From: Phycisphaerae bacterium
Lineage (GTDB): Bacteria > Planctomycetota > Phycisphaerae > Sedimentisphaerales > Anaerobacaceae
Length of the DNA: 32,543 bases
Reading direction: 5' to 3'
NCBI GenBank assembly: GCA_026386805.1
Contig: JAPLMX010000132.1
Location: 1-32,543 of the forward strand
Part shown: positions 7,639 through 16,562 of the stretch, in pieces
Layout: every line of letters starts with the position of its first letter
Numbering within the stretch: the stretch's first letter is position 1
Notes under the pieces: generated by a model
What the model was told of the DNA's origin: nothing
The model's database searches: none
The model's input: the letters and a program-made list of their open reading frames with translations, nothing else
Position numbers and translations under genes: made by a program

Positions 7639-8874
7639 ATGCAGGCAAAGACGGATTTTGACATTATCGTGGTTGGGGGTGGCATCGTCGGGCTGGCTTC
7701 GGCTTACAAGATCGCGCTGGGTCATCCCCAGGTGCGGGTCGCCGTGCTGGAGAAGGAGGAGCGGGTGGCTGCTCACCAGACCGGCCACAACTCCGGCGTG
7801 ATCCATTCGGGGCTCTACTACAAGCCCGGCTCGGCCAAGGCCGCGACGTGCATGGCCGGCCGCCGGGAGCTTATCGAGTTCGCCCAGACGCACAATATTC
7901 CGCACGCCATCTGCGGCAAGATCATCGTCGCCACCGACGAGGCGGAGCTGCCCGCGATGGAGAAGATCCTCCAGAATGGCCTCCAGAACGGCGTGGAGGG
8001 GCTCGAACAGATCGGGCCGGACCGCATTAAGGAGATCGAGCCGTTCGTGACCGGGATCGCGGCCTTGCACGTGCCGTCCGCCGGGATCATCGACTTCCGG
8101 AAGGTGGCGGCCAAGCTCGTCGAGCTGATCGAGCGGACGAGTAAACACAACCGGGTACTTGTCTCGCACGCGGTCATGGGATTCGACAAGCATGACTTCT
8201 TCATCAACGTCCTGACTCGTAAGGACGGGTTTGAAACCCGCCCCTTCAGCACACGCTACGTGGTCAACTGCGCCGGCCTGCAGTGCGACCGGGTCGCCCG
8301 CATGGACGGCATCGCGCCGCCCATCCGGATCATCCCGTTCCGGGGAGACTATTGCGAGCTGAGTCCCGCTGCGGCGGGCAAGGTGCGGAACCTCGTCTAT
8401 CCGGTCCCGAACCCGGCGTTTCCCTTCCTGGGCGTGCACTTTACCCGGGTGATCGACGGCACGGTCGAGTGTGGGCCGAACGCCGTGTTCTCGTTCAAGC
8501 GAGAAGGCTACGGCAAGATCGATTTCAGTCTCCGCGACTCCTGGGAGTCGCTCTCGTATCCGGGGACGTGGATTCTCTTCGCCCGGAACTGGAAGTACGG
8601 CCTGGGCGAGTACACGCGGGCGTTCTCGAAGAAACGCCTGCTGGCCCAGTTGCAGAGGCTGATCCCGTCGCTGACTCTGGAAGACCTTCACCCCGGCTCG
8701 TCGGGCGTCCGGGCCCAGGCCCTCGGCCCGACCGGGGCTTTGGTGGACGACTTCCAGATCGAGGCCCGCGGCAACTCCATTCACGTGCTCAACGCGCCGT
8801 CGCCCGCTGCCACGGCGTCGCTGGCGATCGGGGACCACATCAATCGGATTGCCACAGAACGATTTGGGCTTTAG
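7639..8874 (+). CDS. lhgO: L-2-hydroxyglutarate oxidase/dehydrogenase (FAD-dependent, LhgO/YgaF-like)
   Basis: It oxidises L-2-hydroxyglutarate to 2-oxoglutarate with FAD, passing electrons to oxygen or the quinone pool; it belongs to the DAO family. The 411 residues begin at ATG 7639. The dinucleotide-binding motif is FDIIVVGGGIVGLASAY (Gly13-x-Gly15-xx-Gly18), followed by an acidic strand end (VAVLEKEE). The family-specific TGHNSGVIHSGLYYKPGS, CGKIIVATDEAEL, VNCAGLQCDRVA and IIPFRGDYCEL motifs are all present, and the C-terminal GSSGVRAQALGP...NAPSPAATASLAIGDHI completes the FAD site (short pieces quoted). The protein looks intact. Its stop codon TAG lies at the edge of an ACACGGAT-type repeat. 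It is not in an obvious operon with glutarate genes. Confusion with a glycerol-3-phosphate dehydrogenase-like oxidase is possible but less likely given the motifs. Confidence 0.92.
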   Translation: MQAKTDFDIIVVGGGIVGLASAYKIALGHPQVRVAVLEKEERVAAHQTGHNSGVIHSGLYYKPGSAKAATCMAGRRELIEFAQTHNIPHAICGKIIVATDEAELPAMEKILQNGLQNGVEGLEQIGPDRIKEIEPFVTGIAALHVPSAGIIDFRKVAAKLVELIERTSKHNRVLVSHAVMGFDKHDFFINVLTRKDGFETRPFSTRYVVNCAGLQCDRVARMDGIAPPIRIIPFRGDYCELSPAAAGKVRNLVYPVPNPAFPFLGVHFTRVIDGTVECGPNAVFSFKREGYGKIDFSLRDSWESLSYPGTWILFARNWKYGLGEYTRAFSKKRLLAQLQRLIPSLTLEDLHPGSSGVRAQALGPTGALVDDFQIEARGNSIHVLNAPSPAATASLAIGDHINRIATERFGL

Positions 8875-8930
8875 ACACGGATGAACACGGCTCTTCTTAG
8901 ACACGGATTTACACGGATCAACACGGATTT
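8871..8930 (+). repeat. ACACGGAT-rich dispersed repeat
   Basis: TTAGACACGGATGAACACGG (8871-8890) is followed by TTAGACACGGATTTACACGG (from 8897) and ATCAACACGGATTT, so ACACGGAT or a one-base variant occurs several times in 60 bases. The first copy overlaps the last codon and stop of lhgO. Strings of this kind recur in planctomycete intergenic DNA (recollection). Confidence 0.7.
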
Positions 8931-8945
8931 TGAGAGAGGTGTGCG

Positions 8946-9371
8946 ATAGAACTCGCGGAAAAGCAATACGTTGTCATTTTGCAGTGTCACATCGTGAAGG
9001 AACGATGCCCGGGGTATCTGTGTGAGAGGGCCCTGCACGAGCGAGCGGGGGGCTTCGCCGACTATTCGAAAGACAAGGCGTACCGATACATCAGTCTCAC
9101 CTGTGGCGGCTGCTGCGGCCGGGCGACCCATCGCAAGCTGACGAACCTGGTCCGCACGATCCAGAAGAAGGAGGGGATCGGCAAGGACAAGATCGTCGTC
9201 CAACTATCCTCCTGCATGACGAACGACAACTACCACGCCCCGCCCTGTCCGCACCTGGCCTATATCAAGACCTTGCTGGAGCGGATCGGACTGGACGTTC
9301 GTGAGGGCACGGTCATTAGCCAGAAATCCGAGCAGCGCCGGCAGGCCGGGACATATCATCGACACGGCTGA
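8946..9371 (+). CDS. CGGC-domain protein, start codon unclear
   Basis: A small cysteine-rich protein with the CGGC signature (LTCGGCCGRATHRKL), which resembles CGGC-domain proteins proposed to bind metal or [Fe-S]. Other cysteines are in QCHIVKERCPGYLCE, SSCMTND and PPCPHLAY. Homologous N-termini normally begin a few residues before the YVVILQCHIVKERC strand. In this frame, however, there is no ATG or GTG between the upstream stop (8931-8933) and that strand; the only usual initiator is TTG 8979, which would cut off the first beta strand. ATA 8946 is preceded by GAGAGAGG at a good ribosome-binding distance and would give MIELAEKQYVVILQC-like sequence, so it is used here as the tentative start (142 codons including stop). 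Function is unknown. It follows lhgO after the ACACGGAT repeat. Confidence 0.7.
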   Translation: MELAEKQYVVILQCHIVKERCPGYLCERALHERAGGFADYSKDKAYRYISLTCGGCCGRATHRKLTNLVRTIQKKEGIGKDKIVVQLSSCMTNDNYHAPPCPHLAYIKTLLERIGLDVREGTVISQKSEQRRQAGTYHRHG

Positions 9372-9401
9372 CGGGGCCTGTGAAACCGCACAATTGCCGG
9401 C

Positions 9402-12400
9402 TTACTCTTTCACGGACTTCTGCTCTTTGAGCTGCGCCCACAGAAGCCGGCGGAAGGGGCTGAGGATTTCGGGCAGGGGGACAACCTTGACCTGGGCGTT
9501 GTCGAGGACCCCGGCGATCTTGACGGAAGCGGCGCCGGTCTGGAAAAGATCCATGACGCGGTCCAGGGAGCCGATGCCGGGCAACTTGGCGCCTTTGAGG
9601 ATGCGGGTGGACGCCACGGCATAGCCTTCGATCGGACTGTCGCCGCCCAGGTTGATGTCCTTGATCGCGCCGGCCCCCCGGATCTCGACCCCCCGGTTGA
9701 AGTATTGGGCGCTGGAGATCGCGACGGCCGGCCCTTGGAAGGAAAGGCGGATCTCGCCCGTGCCGGTCGGCTTCTGCGACCCAAAGTGCAGACTCAGCGT
9801 GTTGTACAAGGTCTGCGTCACGCCGTTGTTGACAAGATCGGACTCGGTCAGGTTGATCCTGGCTTCGCCGGCAAGCAGGACTTGGTTCTGGAAAGCCGGC
9901 AGAATCGTGGCACTGCCGGAAAGGCGTCCCACGTGTTCGCTGGCATTCGGGTCAATCGCGTGCACCAACTGATCCAAGTTCAGATTGTTGAAGTCCGTCG
10001 CGATGGAGCCGTAATACTTGTCGGTGTGCTGGCTGAGGCGAGCCCGTGCCTTGAGCCGGCCTCCGAGCACGTCGAAACAGGCGTTGTCGATCAGCAGGCG
10101 GGTCTGATCGACATAGCCGGTGATTTGGCAGATGTCGATCTGGGCCGGGCCGAACCGGTCGCCCGCCATGTTCGCGTCCAGGACGAAGCGCATCGGTCCC
10201 AGCGGAGGGGGACCCTCGCCGGGTGCAATCGTGGGAACACGAGAAGGTGAGAGGGGCAGAAGGTCCGAAGGTGGGAGGTCCTTACCTTCTGACGTTCCTA
10301 TCTTCTCACCTTCTTTTCTTCTCTTGGCGCCGGCAGTCTGCTCGACTACCAGTGAGCCGGACATGGCGCCTTGGTATCGCGCAAAGGGCGGCAGCCATGC
10401 TTCGAGTTGCTTGGGCCCAATTCCCTGCCACCGCAGTTGGGCTGCGCTGTCGATCCAGTGGTTCAAGGGAATCCTGGCAGCGCCATCGGCCGAGCCACCC
10501 AGAGTCCGCGCATGAAACTCCTGCACCTCCACGGTCTGCCCCTGCACCCGCGTGGTCAGACGGACGTCCGCCAAGTCTCTGTCTTGCCACACGACCTTGC
10601 CCGTCAGGTGAGCGTCGCCATCGGCCGTCTTCTTCGCGACGTTCACCCGCAGCTTGGTCCTGCCGTCCATGACCAGGGTCACCGGGCGGCCTGGCAGTCG
10701 CGCGGACCAGCTCTTCGCATCCAGCTCGACGGATACGATCTGCGGCTGGTCAAGCTGAAGACTCATGCTCGCCTGGGCGCGACCGCCATCCTGCTCCAAC
10801 TGAATATCGTCGAGCCTGACCGCACCGTCGCCGATTCGAATGGTACCCTGCGCTCGTTGCGCCTTCAGCGGCGGGATGTTGACGTCCTGCGCGCTCCAAG
10901 TGCCCACCGCAACGGCCTTTTGGATTTCAAACCCCGGCATTCGCAGTCGGATCTCACCGTGCGCCTGGCCCCCGGAGGCAAGTGGCAGCCCCGCCATGCT
11001 CGCCAGAGCGGCCTGCGAGAGGTCCGACGCGAAAACGTGGACCTCCGTTGCCCACTTGGCAACATCGTACCGTCCGGTCAACTGCCATCGTCCGCCGAGC
11101 AGATCGAACGGCTGGGTGGTGGCATCGACTTGCTTGTCGTCCGCCGTCACGTGCACGGGGACCTGGACCCGATCCACCGATCGCTTCCCCAAAGCGATGT
11201 TCTGTCCGGAAAGCGTGGCCTCGGCATCCAGCGCGAGCGGTTGGACTTGGCCCGTGACGACGGCTTCGAGCCGCCATCGACCGGCAGGCTGCGCGGCCGG
11301 CACGGTCTCGGGGGGCTGTGCCGCTGCGGGCGGCTCCGGGTGCAGGCTGCGAGCCGGCCAATCGGCCGAAAGATGTACGTTCTGCGGGCCACCTCCGACG
11401 AACGACAAGTCGCCTTGGGCCGTGACGACACTCTCGTTCTGTGTCACGCGAAGCTCGGAGACGCGGGCCTCGTTGCCATCGCCCTCCGCCTGTAGCCGAA
11501 AATCAAGACCGTTCGCGCCCAGAGAGGGCCAACGCAACTGATCGACCGCAATCTGGGCCGACCATTGGCGCGTGTGCATATCGAACCGGGCATTGGCGCT
11601 GGCCTGTTTGGCCTGGGGTATGGACAGGGACGCCAACTGAACCTGGGGCCAGCGCAGATCGATCCTCGCGGCGGCGCCGGTCACATCGACCTGCCTTTCA
11701 CCGCGCGACCAGGAGAACGTGGGCACCTGGATCTGCCATCGCGACGTCGGCCAGTCCACTCCGCTTGCCTGCACGTCCGCGACGGCGTGCCACGATCCCA
11801 GGGGAGTCCGCGCCTGCACCGTCACGTTTGCCTGGGCCTCCTTGCGTCCCTCCTGGGGGGATTTCACGGAAAACCGGTACGTCCCGTGAGACGGGAAAGA
11901 TGGACCGGGCATTGCGGCCACCCACGAGCCGGAGAACTCGCCGTTGCGGGCATCCGGATTCCAGTGACCGTCAATCCGGCCGCCGAGGGCACCGGCCTTC
12001 GCCGCGAGAGATTCCAGGGTGATTCGCTCGGGGGAGATTCCCACGGCGCCGTCCGTCAGTTGAATGGCTTCGCCCGCGAGGTTCGGCTCGCTGACGGTCA
12101 GGCGGCGCGGGCTGATCGTGACGCGATCCGACGTTGCTTCGACTTGCGCATCCCCCTGCAGGGTCACCCGGCCGACGGTGGACTCATCGAGTTGAATCGT
12201 GCCGTTCCAGGTGTCCTGTGCGAGTGCGCCTTTCCATCGGCCTGCGGCCTGGACCGGCGCGAGGTCTTGTCCTAGCAGGCTCCGGACCAGCGGTCCGAGG
12301 TCCTGCACGCGGAACCGAACGTCACTGGCCCAATCTCCGCCCGTAGCCACTTGGCCTGCCAGACTGGCGATGGGAGCCGCCTGCAGGTCGAACGCCCAGA

Positions 12401-12944
12401 GGATCTGTCCTTGCCGGCGGCCGGTGAACTCGATGGGACTGACGGTCTGGGGCGCCGCATTGGGCTCGACGATCCGAACCGTGCCGTCATGAATAACGAC
12501 ATCAGGAAGCTCGATTCCCCGGCCCTGCGGTGAGGAGGGCCCGATGCTCGCCTGCACTCGCATCCAGACGTCCTGCACATTCCAATGGCCGCTCTGTGAC
12601 TGATGCAGAAACACCGTAGGATGGTTAATCTCCACCGAGTGTAGGCCAATGGGCCGGCCGAGAACCAGCAGGGGGACGGCATTGAGCCCAAGCTTCATCC
12701 TGTCGGCGGAAAACACGACCTCGTCGCTCAATGGCATCCGGACACTCACGTTGCCCAGCGTCGCGTCTCCGCCCCATCCGAGAGAGAAAGAGCGCACACT
12801 GACGTCCACCCCGAGCTGACCGCTGACTCTCGCGACGACCTGATTGCCGAGCCAGTCGCTGCGCAGGATCAGGGTGCCGCCCACGGCGATGATCGCCGCG
12901 AGCACGATGAACAACACGAGCACAATTTTGACAATCCGGCGCAA
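9402..12944 (-). CDS. Large AsmA/TamB-like membrane-anchored envelope protein
   Basis: A 1180-residue protein with one N-terminal membrane segment (~residues 5-27, IVLVLFIVLAAIIAVGGTLI) and a very long, repetitive beta-strand-rich extracytoplasmic region. It ends in a conserved AsmA-like C-terminal section (GRLSGSATILPAF..., LSFQGPAVAISSAQYFNRG..., PIEGYAVASTRILKGAKLPGIGSLD, quoted in pieces). AsmA-clan proteins are thought to form hydrophobic bridges that move phospholipids between inner and outer membranes; assignment to that clan is from architecture and motifs. The start is TTG 12944, supported by GAGGGG seven bases upstream. Oddity: residues ~878-901 (AKRRKEGEKIGTSEGKDL) form a charged low-complexity tract encoded by an inverted-repeat element (10243-10313). 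The lipoprotein gene 77 bases upstream is in the same orientation and could be co-transcribed. Confidence 0.75.
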   Translation of the reverse strand: MRRIVKIVLVLFIVLAAIIAVGGTLILRSDWLGNQVVARVSGQLGVDVSVRSFSLGWGGDATLGNVSVRMPLSDEVVFSADRMKLGLNAVPLLVLGRPIGLHSVEINHPTVFLHQSQSGHWNVQDVWMRVQASIGPSSPQGRGIELPDVVIHDGTVRIVEPNAAPQTVSPIEFTGRRQGQILWAFDLQAAPIASLAGQVATGGDWASDVRFRVQDLGPLVRSLLGQDLAPVQAAGRWKGALAQDTWNGTIQLDESTVGRVTLQGDAQVEATSDRVTISPRRLTVSEPNLAGEAIQLTDGAVGISPERITLESLAAKAGALGGRIDGHWNPDARNGEFSGSWVAAMPGPSFPSHGTYRFSVKSPQEGRKEAQANVTVQARTPLGSWHAVADVQASGVDWPTSRWQIQVPTFSWSRGERQVDVTGAAARIDLRWPQVQLASLSIPQAKQASANARFDMHTRQWSAQIAVDQLRWPSLGANGLDFRLQAEGDGNEARVSELRVTQNESVVTAQGDLSFVGGGPQNVHLSADWPARSLHPEPPAAAQPPETVPAAQPAGRWRLEAVVTGQVQPLALDAEATLSGQNIALGKRSVDRVQVPVHVTADDKQVDATTQPFDLLGGRWQLTGRYDVAKWATEVHVFASDLSQAALASMAGLPLASGGQAHGEIRLRMPGFEIQKAVAVGTWSAQDVNIPPLKAQRAQGTIRIGDGAVRLDDIQLEQDGGRAQASMSLQLDQPQIVSVELDAKSWSARLPGRPVTLVMDGRTKLRVNVAKKTADGDAHLTGKVVWQDRDLADVRLTTRVQGQTVEVQEFHARTLGGSADGAARIPLNHWIDSAAQLRWQGIGPKQLEAWLPPFARYQGAMSGSLVVEQTAGAKRRKEGEKIGTSEGKDLPPSDLLPLSPSRVPTIAPGEGPPPLGPMRFVLDANMAGDRFGPAQIDICQITGYVDQTRLLIDNACFDVLGGRLKARARLSQHTDKYYGSIATDFNNLNLDQLVHAIDPNASEHVGRLSGSATILPAFQNQVLLAGEARINLTESDLVNNGVTQTLYNTLSLHFGSQKPTGTGEIRLSFQGPAVAISSAQYFNRGVEIRGAGAIKDINLGGDSPIEGYAVASTRILKGAKLPGIGSLDRVMDLFQTGAASVKIAGVLDNAQVKVVPLPEILSPFRRLLWAQLKEQKSVKE
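10243..10313. repeat. Inverted-repeat element inside the AsmA-like gene
   Basis: GAAGGTGAGA (10243-10252) pairs exactly with TCTCACCTTC (10304-10313). The left half is purine-rich with repeated GAAGGT/CGAAGGTGGGAGG, and the right half is pyrimidine-rich (CTTACCTTCTGACG, TTCTTTTCTTCTC). It therefore folds into a long imperfect hairpin. The reading frame stays open through it and yields a KRRKEGEK...SEGKDLPPSDLLPLSPS tract. Confidence 0.7.
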
Positions 12945-13020
12945 TATATACCCCTCGCCCTTACCTGGACATTCTATGTATCCGCCGCCCTGAGAGAGTG
13001 TTCACGCGGTCGCGGGAATC

Positions 13021-13644
13021 TCATTCCAGCCGGTGGTCCACGGGCGCGATCGTGCCGAGGGTGCGTGGGCCGAAGTTGAGGACCCACCAATCGTCGCGCC
13101 AGGCGCTGCCGAGCGACGGACTGGAACTGGCCACCACTTCGCCCGTGTTGGACCAGTACGCCACGTAGGCAATGCTCGCGTAGCTGATCTGCTTGATCTC
13201 CTTGACGATGGCCAATTCCGGCGTGACAATCCCGACCATGGGCATGCTGGTTGCCGCTGAGGTCGTGGCCGACGGAGCGCCGAAGGACGGGATGCCGATG
13301 ATGCTGTCGTAGCGGTCAATCCCGATCCCAGCGCTTCGCACCTCCAGGATAATCTCGGCTTCCTTGGCCTCGGCTGCCACCTGCACGCCAGACAAGAGCA
13401 GCTTGGCCCGGAGCTCGCCAAGAGCGAGAGGTTTTTCCGGCGCGCCAAAGAACCGGTCATCGATGTAAACCTTGCGGCCATGAAGCACGTCGAAGCTCAG
13501 TGGCCCCACCGCCTCCGACACGGCCTTCGACAGCAGAAACTGCTCCGTGGCCGTTTTCTCGGGGTTGGTCACCCGCTCGGTGGCACACCCTGTGAGTGCC
13601 AGGAGAATCGCGAGAGCCAGACCGCAAAGCGAGGACTCCGCCAT
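13021..13644 (-). CDS. Hypothetical lipoprotein (DUF6655-like)
   Basis: A 207-residue predicted lipoprotein of unknown function. ATG 13644 is chosen because AGGA lies five bases upstream and because it places a clean signal peptide at the N-terminus, with lipobox LTGC and Cys20 as the lipidation site. A longer open frame to 13719 would add arginine-rich sequence before the signal. The mature part begins with ATERVTNPEKTATEQFLLSKAVSEAV, then GRKVYIDDRFF, and contains IGIDRYDSIIGIPSFGAPSA and a Trp-rich C-terminal segment (AWRDDWWVLNFGP). The TERxT...TATEQFLLS start and GRKV-Y-D strand recall planctomycete DUF6655 lipoproteins, a tentative identification. It sits 76 bases before the AsmA-like gene on the same strand, which suggests an envelope-related role. 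Confidence 0.7.
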   Translation of the reverse strand: MAESSLCGLALAILLALTGCATERVTNPEKTATEQFLLSKAVSEAVGPLSFDVLHGRKVYIDDRFFGAPEKPLALGELRAKLLLSGVQVAAEAKEAEIILEVRSAGIGIDRYDSIIGIPSFGAPSATTSAATSMPMVGIVTPELAIVKEIKQISYASIAYVAYWSNTGEVVASSSPSLGSAWRDDWWVLNFGPRTLGTIAPVDHRLE

Positions 13645-14034
13645 CGAGGTCCTATTCCTCGCATGCCTCGCAATCGGCATCATATCCTTCGCGGACTCAC
13701 GCATACGACAACTCCCCATCTGCTGGCAAATCAGCCGAATCCCATGGCCAAGTCATACGGCACGCCGATGATAGCGGGGATCGCTCGCAGGGTCAAAGCT
13801 TCCCTCGATTGAAATACTGGAATTTGGTGGGCGCGTACAACTCCTGTCTCATTTTGCATTGGACAGGCGTTACAAGACGCCATAACATTCGCATCGGTAC
13901 AACATCGAGAAGAATGGCCACGGTTGCCGGCTGGGGATGGTAGGAAATCGCTCCTGCATTGCCCATGATGAGCGCCGCCTGTCGAATCGCGAAAGCTGGA
14001 TCGAGCGGCTTTGCCTGCGAATGGAGAACAAGAA
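13645..14034. other. Divergent intergenic region, no gene seen
   Basis: About 390 bases separate the lipoprotein gene (leftward) from the MscS gene (rightward) and should hold both promoters. Only short frames with no family resemblance occur. No strong hairpin, tRNA or recognisable operator was found. Confidence 0.4.
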
Positions 14035-14976
14035 ATGGGTATCGATTTCACGACGTATCTTGACGAGACCATCAAGTGGATCATAAAGAGCGGCCCGAGA
14101 ATTGTCGTCATTCTGGTGCTCGTGTTCCTCGGCGTCAAGCTGTCGCATGTTGTCGCCGGGCGGCTCTTCACCCTCGTCGGACGCCGCAAAATGATGGACG
14201 AGGAATACAAAAAGCGGGCCGATACGCTCAGTGCGGTCATCGCTTACCTGATCCGCGCCACGGTGATTATCCTGGCCGCTCTCATGATCCTGGCGGAGCT
14301 GGGCATCCCCATCGGTCCGGTCCTGGCGGCCGCCGGGGTTGTCGGTCTGGCTGTTGGCTTCGGCGCTCAGCATCTTGTGCAGGATGTGATCAGTGGTTTC
14401 TTCATCCTCCTGGACGACCAGATTCGCGTGGGCGACGTGGTTCAGGTCGCCGACAAAGGCGGTCTTGTGGAACGATTGAGCCTTCGCATGGTCGTCCTTC
14501 GCGACTTGTCCGGCAACGTCCACTATGTCCGCAACGGGAAAATCGACATCGTCACGAACATGACGAAGGACTACTCCCGCTACGTCTTCGATATCGGCGT
14601 CGCCTACCGTGAGGACGTGGACGAAGTGATCGAGGTTATCAAGCAGGTGGACAAGGAACTCCGAAACGATCCGGCGTTCGGGCCGGACATTCTCGAACCC
14701 ATTGAGATCCTGGGCCTCGACCAGTTTGGAGAGTCCGCCGTCATGATCAAGGCCAGGACCAAGACCAAGCCGATCAAGCAGTGGAACGTTGCCCGCGAGT
14801 TCAACCGGCGGCTCAAGAAGCGATTCGACGAGAAGAACATCGAGATCCCATTCCCGCACGTGACCCTGTATCTCGGCCAGGACAAAGCCGGCCACGCCCC
14901 GCCTCTGAACGTGGCGATTGAGGACGGATCACGAGACACCCTCAAGACTCGCGCGACGGGGACATCGCCGGGTTGA
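14035..14976 (+). CDS. Small-conductance mechanosensitive channel, MscS family
   Basis: A 313-residue membrane channel that should open under membrane tension to release solutes during hypo-osmotic shock. ATG 14035 is preceded by GGAG (14023-14026) at eight bases. Three membrane segments are visible: ~19-42, ~65-90, and the pore-lining helix ~93-128, which carries the Gly/Ala-rich PVLAAAGVVGLAVGFGAQ followed by the family motif HLVQDVISGFFILLDDQIRVGD. The beta domain (VVQVADKGGLVERLSLRMVVLRD, in pieces; VRNGKIDIVTNMTKDYSR) and the alpha/beta C-terminal domain follow. The protein is a minimal MscS without extra N-terminal domains. It ends six bases before the stop of the convergent glycosyltransferase gene, so no intergenic terminator fits between them. 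Confidence 0.93.
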   Translation: MGIDFTTYLDETIKWIIKSGPRIVVILVLVFLGVKLSHVVAGRLFTLVGRRKMMDEEYKKRADTLSAVIAYLIRATVIILAALMILAELGIPIGPVLAAAGVVGLAVGFGAQHLVQDVISGFFILLDDQIRVGDVVQVADKGGLVERLSLRMVVLRDLSGNVHYVRNGKIDIVTNMTKDYSRYVFDIGVAYREDVDEVIEVIKQVDKELRNDPAFGPDILEPIEILGLDQFGESAVMIKARTKTKPIKQWNVAREFNRRLKKRFDEKNIEIPFPHVTLYLGQDKAGHAPPLNVAIEDGSRDTLKTRATGTSPG

Positions 14977-14982
14977 TGGGGG

Positions 14983-16515
14983 CTATGGACGATGGTACAC
15001 CTGGAGTGTGTCGCCGTAGGTGTCGCGGCGCCAGTTGGGGGGGGCCAGCTTCCGCAGCGGCTCTTCGAGAAAGGCGAAATAGGACGGCTCGACGCCCACG
15101 ATGATACCCGAAGGCCGATGGACGCCCACTAAACCGGCGAGGGTTTCGGAGCCGACCGTGTGAGTAATCTGTCGCTCTGATGCCGACATGCGGTCGGCCG
15201 CTCGATAGACGATGGAGCCGCAGGAGAGCTCCGGATAGATGTCGCGGCCGCCTTCCAGGGCGTGTAGCGGGCTGAGGGTCAGCACCGGTCCCGGCTCCTT
15301 GATGCCCGCGACGATATTCACAGATAGCTTGTGAAATTCAACGGGTGTCCATTTTTCAGGCACGGCCAGAAACAGGCAGCGATACAACACAACGGGAGAG
15401 ACGAGGATCGAGACGAGGGCGGCCGCTCCCACGAGGCCGCAGGTCAGCTTGTACCCACTCTTGCTCTTGGATTCATCGCACCGGCGTCGCAGCGCGGCCA
15501 GCGGGTAGGCAATGGCAATTACGATAAACGGCACGGGAACGGCCAGGTACTGGAGCCACATTGTAGGCGGAATGTAGGCGATTGCGAAGAGCAGCAGCGG
15601 CAGCAGGGCGGCCAGGCCGGCCTTTCGCTTTTCGGGCCCGTCTAAGCTCGATCTCTCGCGAATCGCGGTCCAGACCGCGTAGGCGGCCAGCATCAGCAGC
15701 AGAAGATATCCCGGTGTCGCCAGACAGTCCAGCGTGAGTGCGGACTTGCCGAACGTCTTTCCGGCCTCATGCAGCCAGCGGCCATAGAGGGCGGGAATCT
15801 GCACAAGATTCAGCCAGAATGCCCACGGCGCTTGTGCGATCACCCACAAAGGCCAAAGCGCGACAGCCAAAGCCGCCGCCAGAAAGGGCAGGGCGCTGCG
15901 GATTCTGCTGCCGAGAGACCCTCCCGCGACAAACAGCACGCCCGCCAGGAACAGCAACTCGACCAGGGCCGTGGTCACGCGCATGAAGGTCGCGACGGTC
16001 AGCAGGGCACCGACGGCTCCGATGCGCCAGAGATGGGACTTGCTCTGGAAATCCGTCGTCACGAAAAGCCATAGCGACGCCACGAGGCACAGGATGACCA
16101 CGTCGTGGTTCCATGCGTAGCCGGCGGCGTAGTCCACGACCGGATTGAAGACATACAGAACCGCCGCGGCCAAGCCGAACAACAGCCCATCGCGCCGATA
16201 CCGGCCGAAGATGGACCGGTAGATCAGAAGGATGAAGATCAGGACCAGGACATCGCAGGCGACGGAGACAAGCCGGCCGACGAGCAGGTAATGCGTCGTG
16301 CCGAAAGCGCGGTAAAGAGCCGCCAGCAGCAGGGGGTGGTATGGCAGTTGGGAGGGATACGAGAAGTCCCGGTAGATCATCTGGCCCTGCCCGAGCAGAA
16401 CGCCGGCCGTGCAGTACATCTGCTCGTCACGCCCGACCTCTTTCGTCAGGCTCATGCTGTTGGCCAGCAGGGCGGCGCCAAGTACGATAATCGCAACCAG
16501 GACCAAGGGTCGCAC
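14983..16515 (-). CDS. GT-C-type polytopic glycosyltransferase (GT39/ArnT-like)
   Basis: A roughly 510-residue integral membrane protein with about 10-13 hydrophobic segments and a C-terminal extracytoplasmic domain. After the first membrane helix comes KEVGRDEQMYCTAGVLLGQG; the Asp30-Glu31 pair matches the acidic motif in the first external loop of PMT/ArnT-like lipid-linked-sugar glycosyltransferases. RDFSYPSQLPYHPLLLAALY follows as in that family. Donor and acceptor are unknown. Start choice is difficult. The frame stays open to a TTG at 16623, but the first ~30 residues would come from a palindromic repeat (16563-16582). GTG 16515, just before the first helix, is taken here, without a clear ribosome-binding site. 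It is the last gene of the leftward histidine-kinase/CNNM operon and meets mscS tail to tail. Confidence 0.75.
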   Translation of the reverse strand: MRPLVLVAIIVLGAALLANSMSLTKEVGRDEQMYCTAGVLLGQGQMIYRDFSYPSQLPYHPLLLAALYRAFGTTHYLLVGRLVSVACDVLVLIFILLIYRSIFGRYRRDGLLFGLAAAVLYVFNPVVDYAAGYAWNHDVVILCLVASLWLFVTTDFQSKSHLWRIGAVGALLTVATFMRVTTALVELLFLAGVLFVAGGSLGSRIRSALPFLAAALAVALWPLWVIAQAPWAFWLNLVQIPALYGRWLHEAGKTFGKSALTLDCLATPGYLLLLMLAAYAVWTAIRERSSLDGPEKRKAGLAALLPLLLFAIAYIPPTMWLQYLAVPVPFIVIAIAYPLAALRRRCDESKSKSGYKLTCGLVGAAALVSILVSPVVLYRCLFLAVPEKWTPVEFHKLSVNIVAGIKEPGPVLTLSPLHALEGGRDIYPELSCGSIVYRAADRMSASERQITHTVGSETLAGLVGVHRPSGIIVGVEPSYFAFLEEPLRKLAPPNWRRDTYGDTLQVYHRP

Positions 16516-16562
16516 GAATGCTTGGAGGACAGCAGGATGTGCATTCCCTCGCGGGCTCCCCT

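Noticed and set aside
8871..8930. CRISPR-like array of ACACGGAT units
   Set aside because: The units are too short, irregularly spaced and without unique spacers of constant length; no cas genes are nearby.
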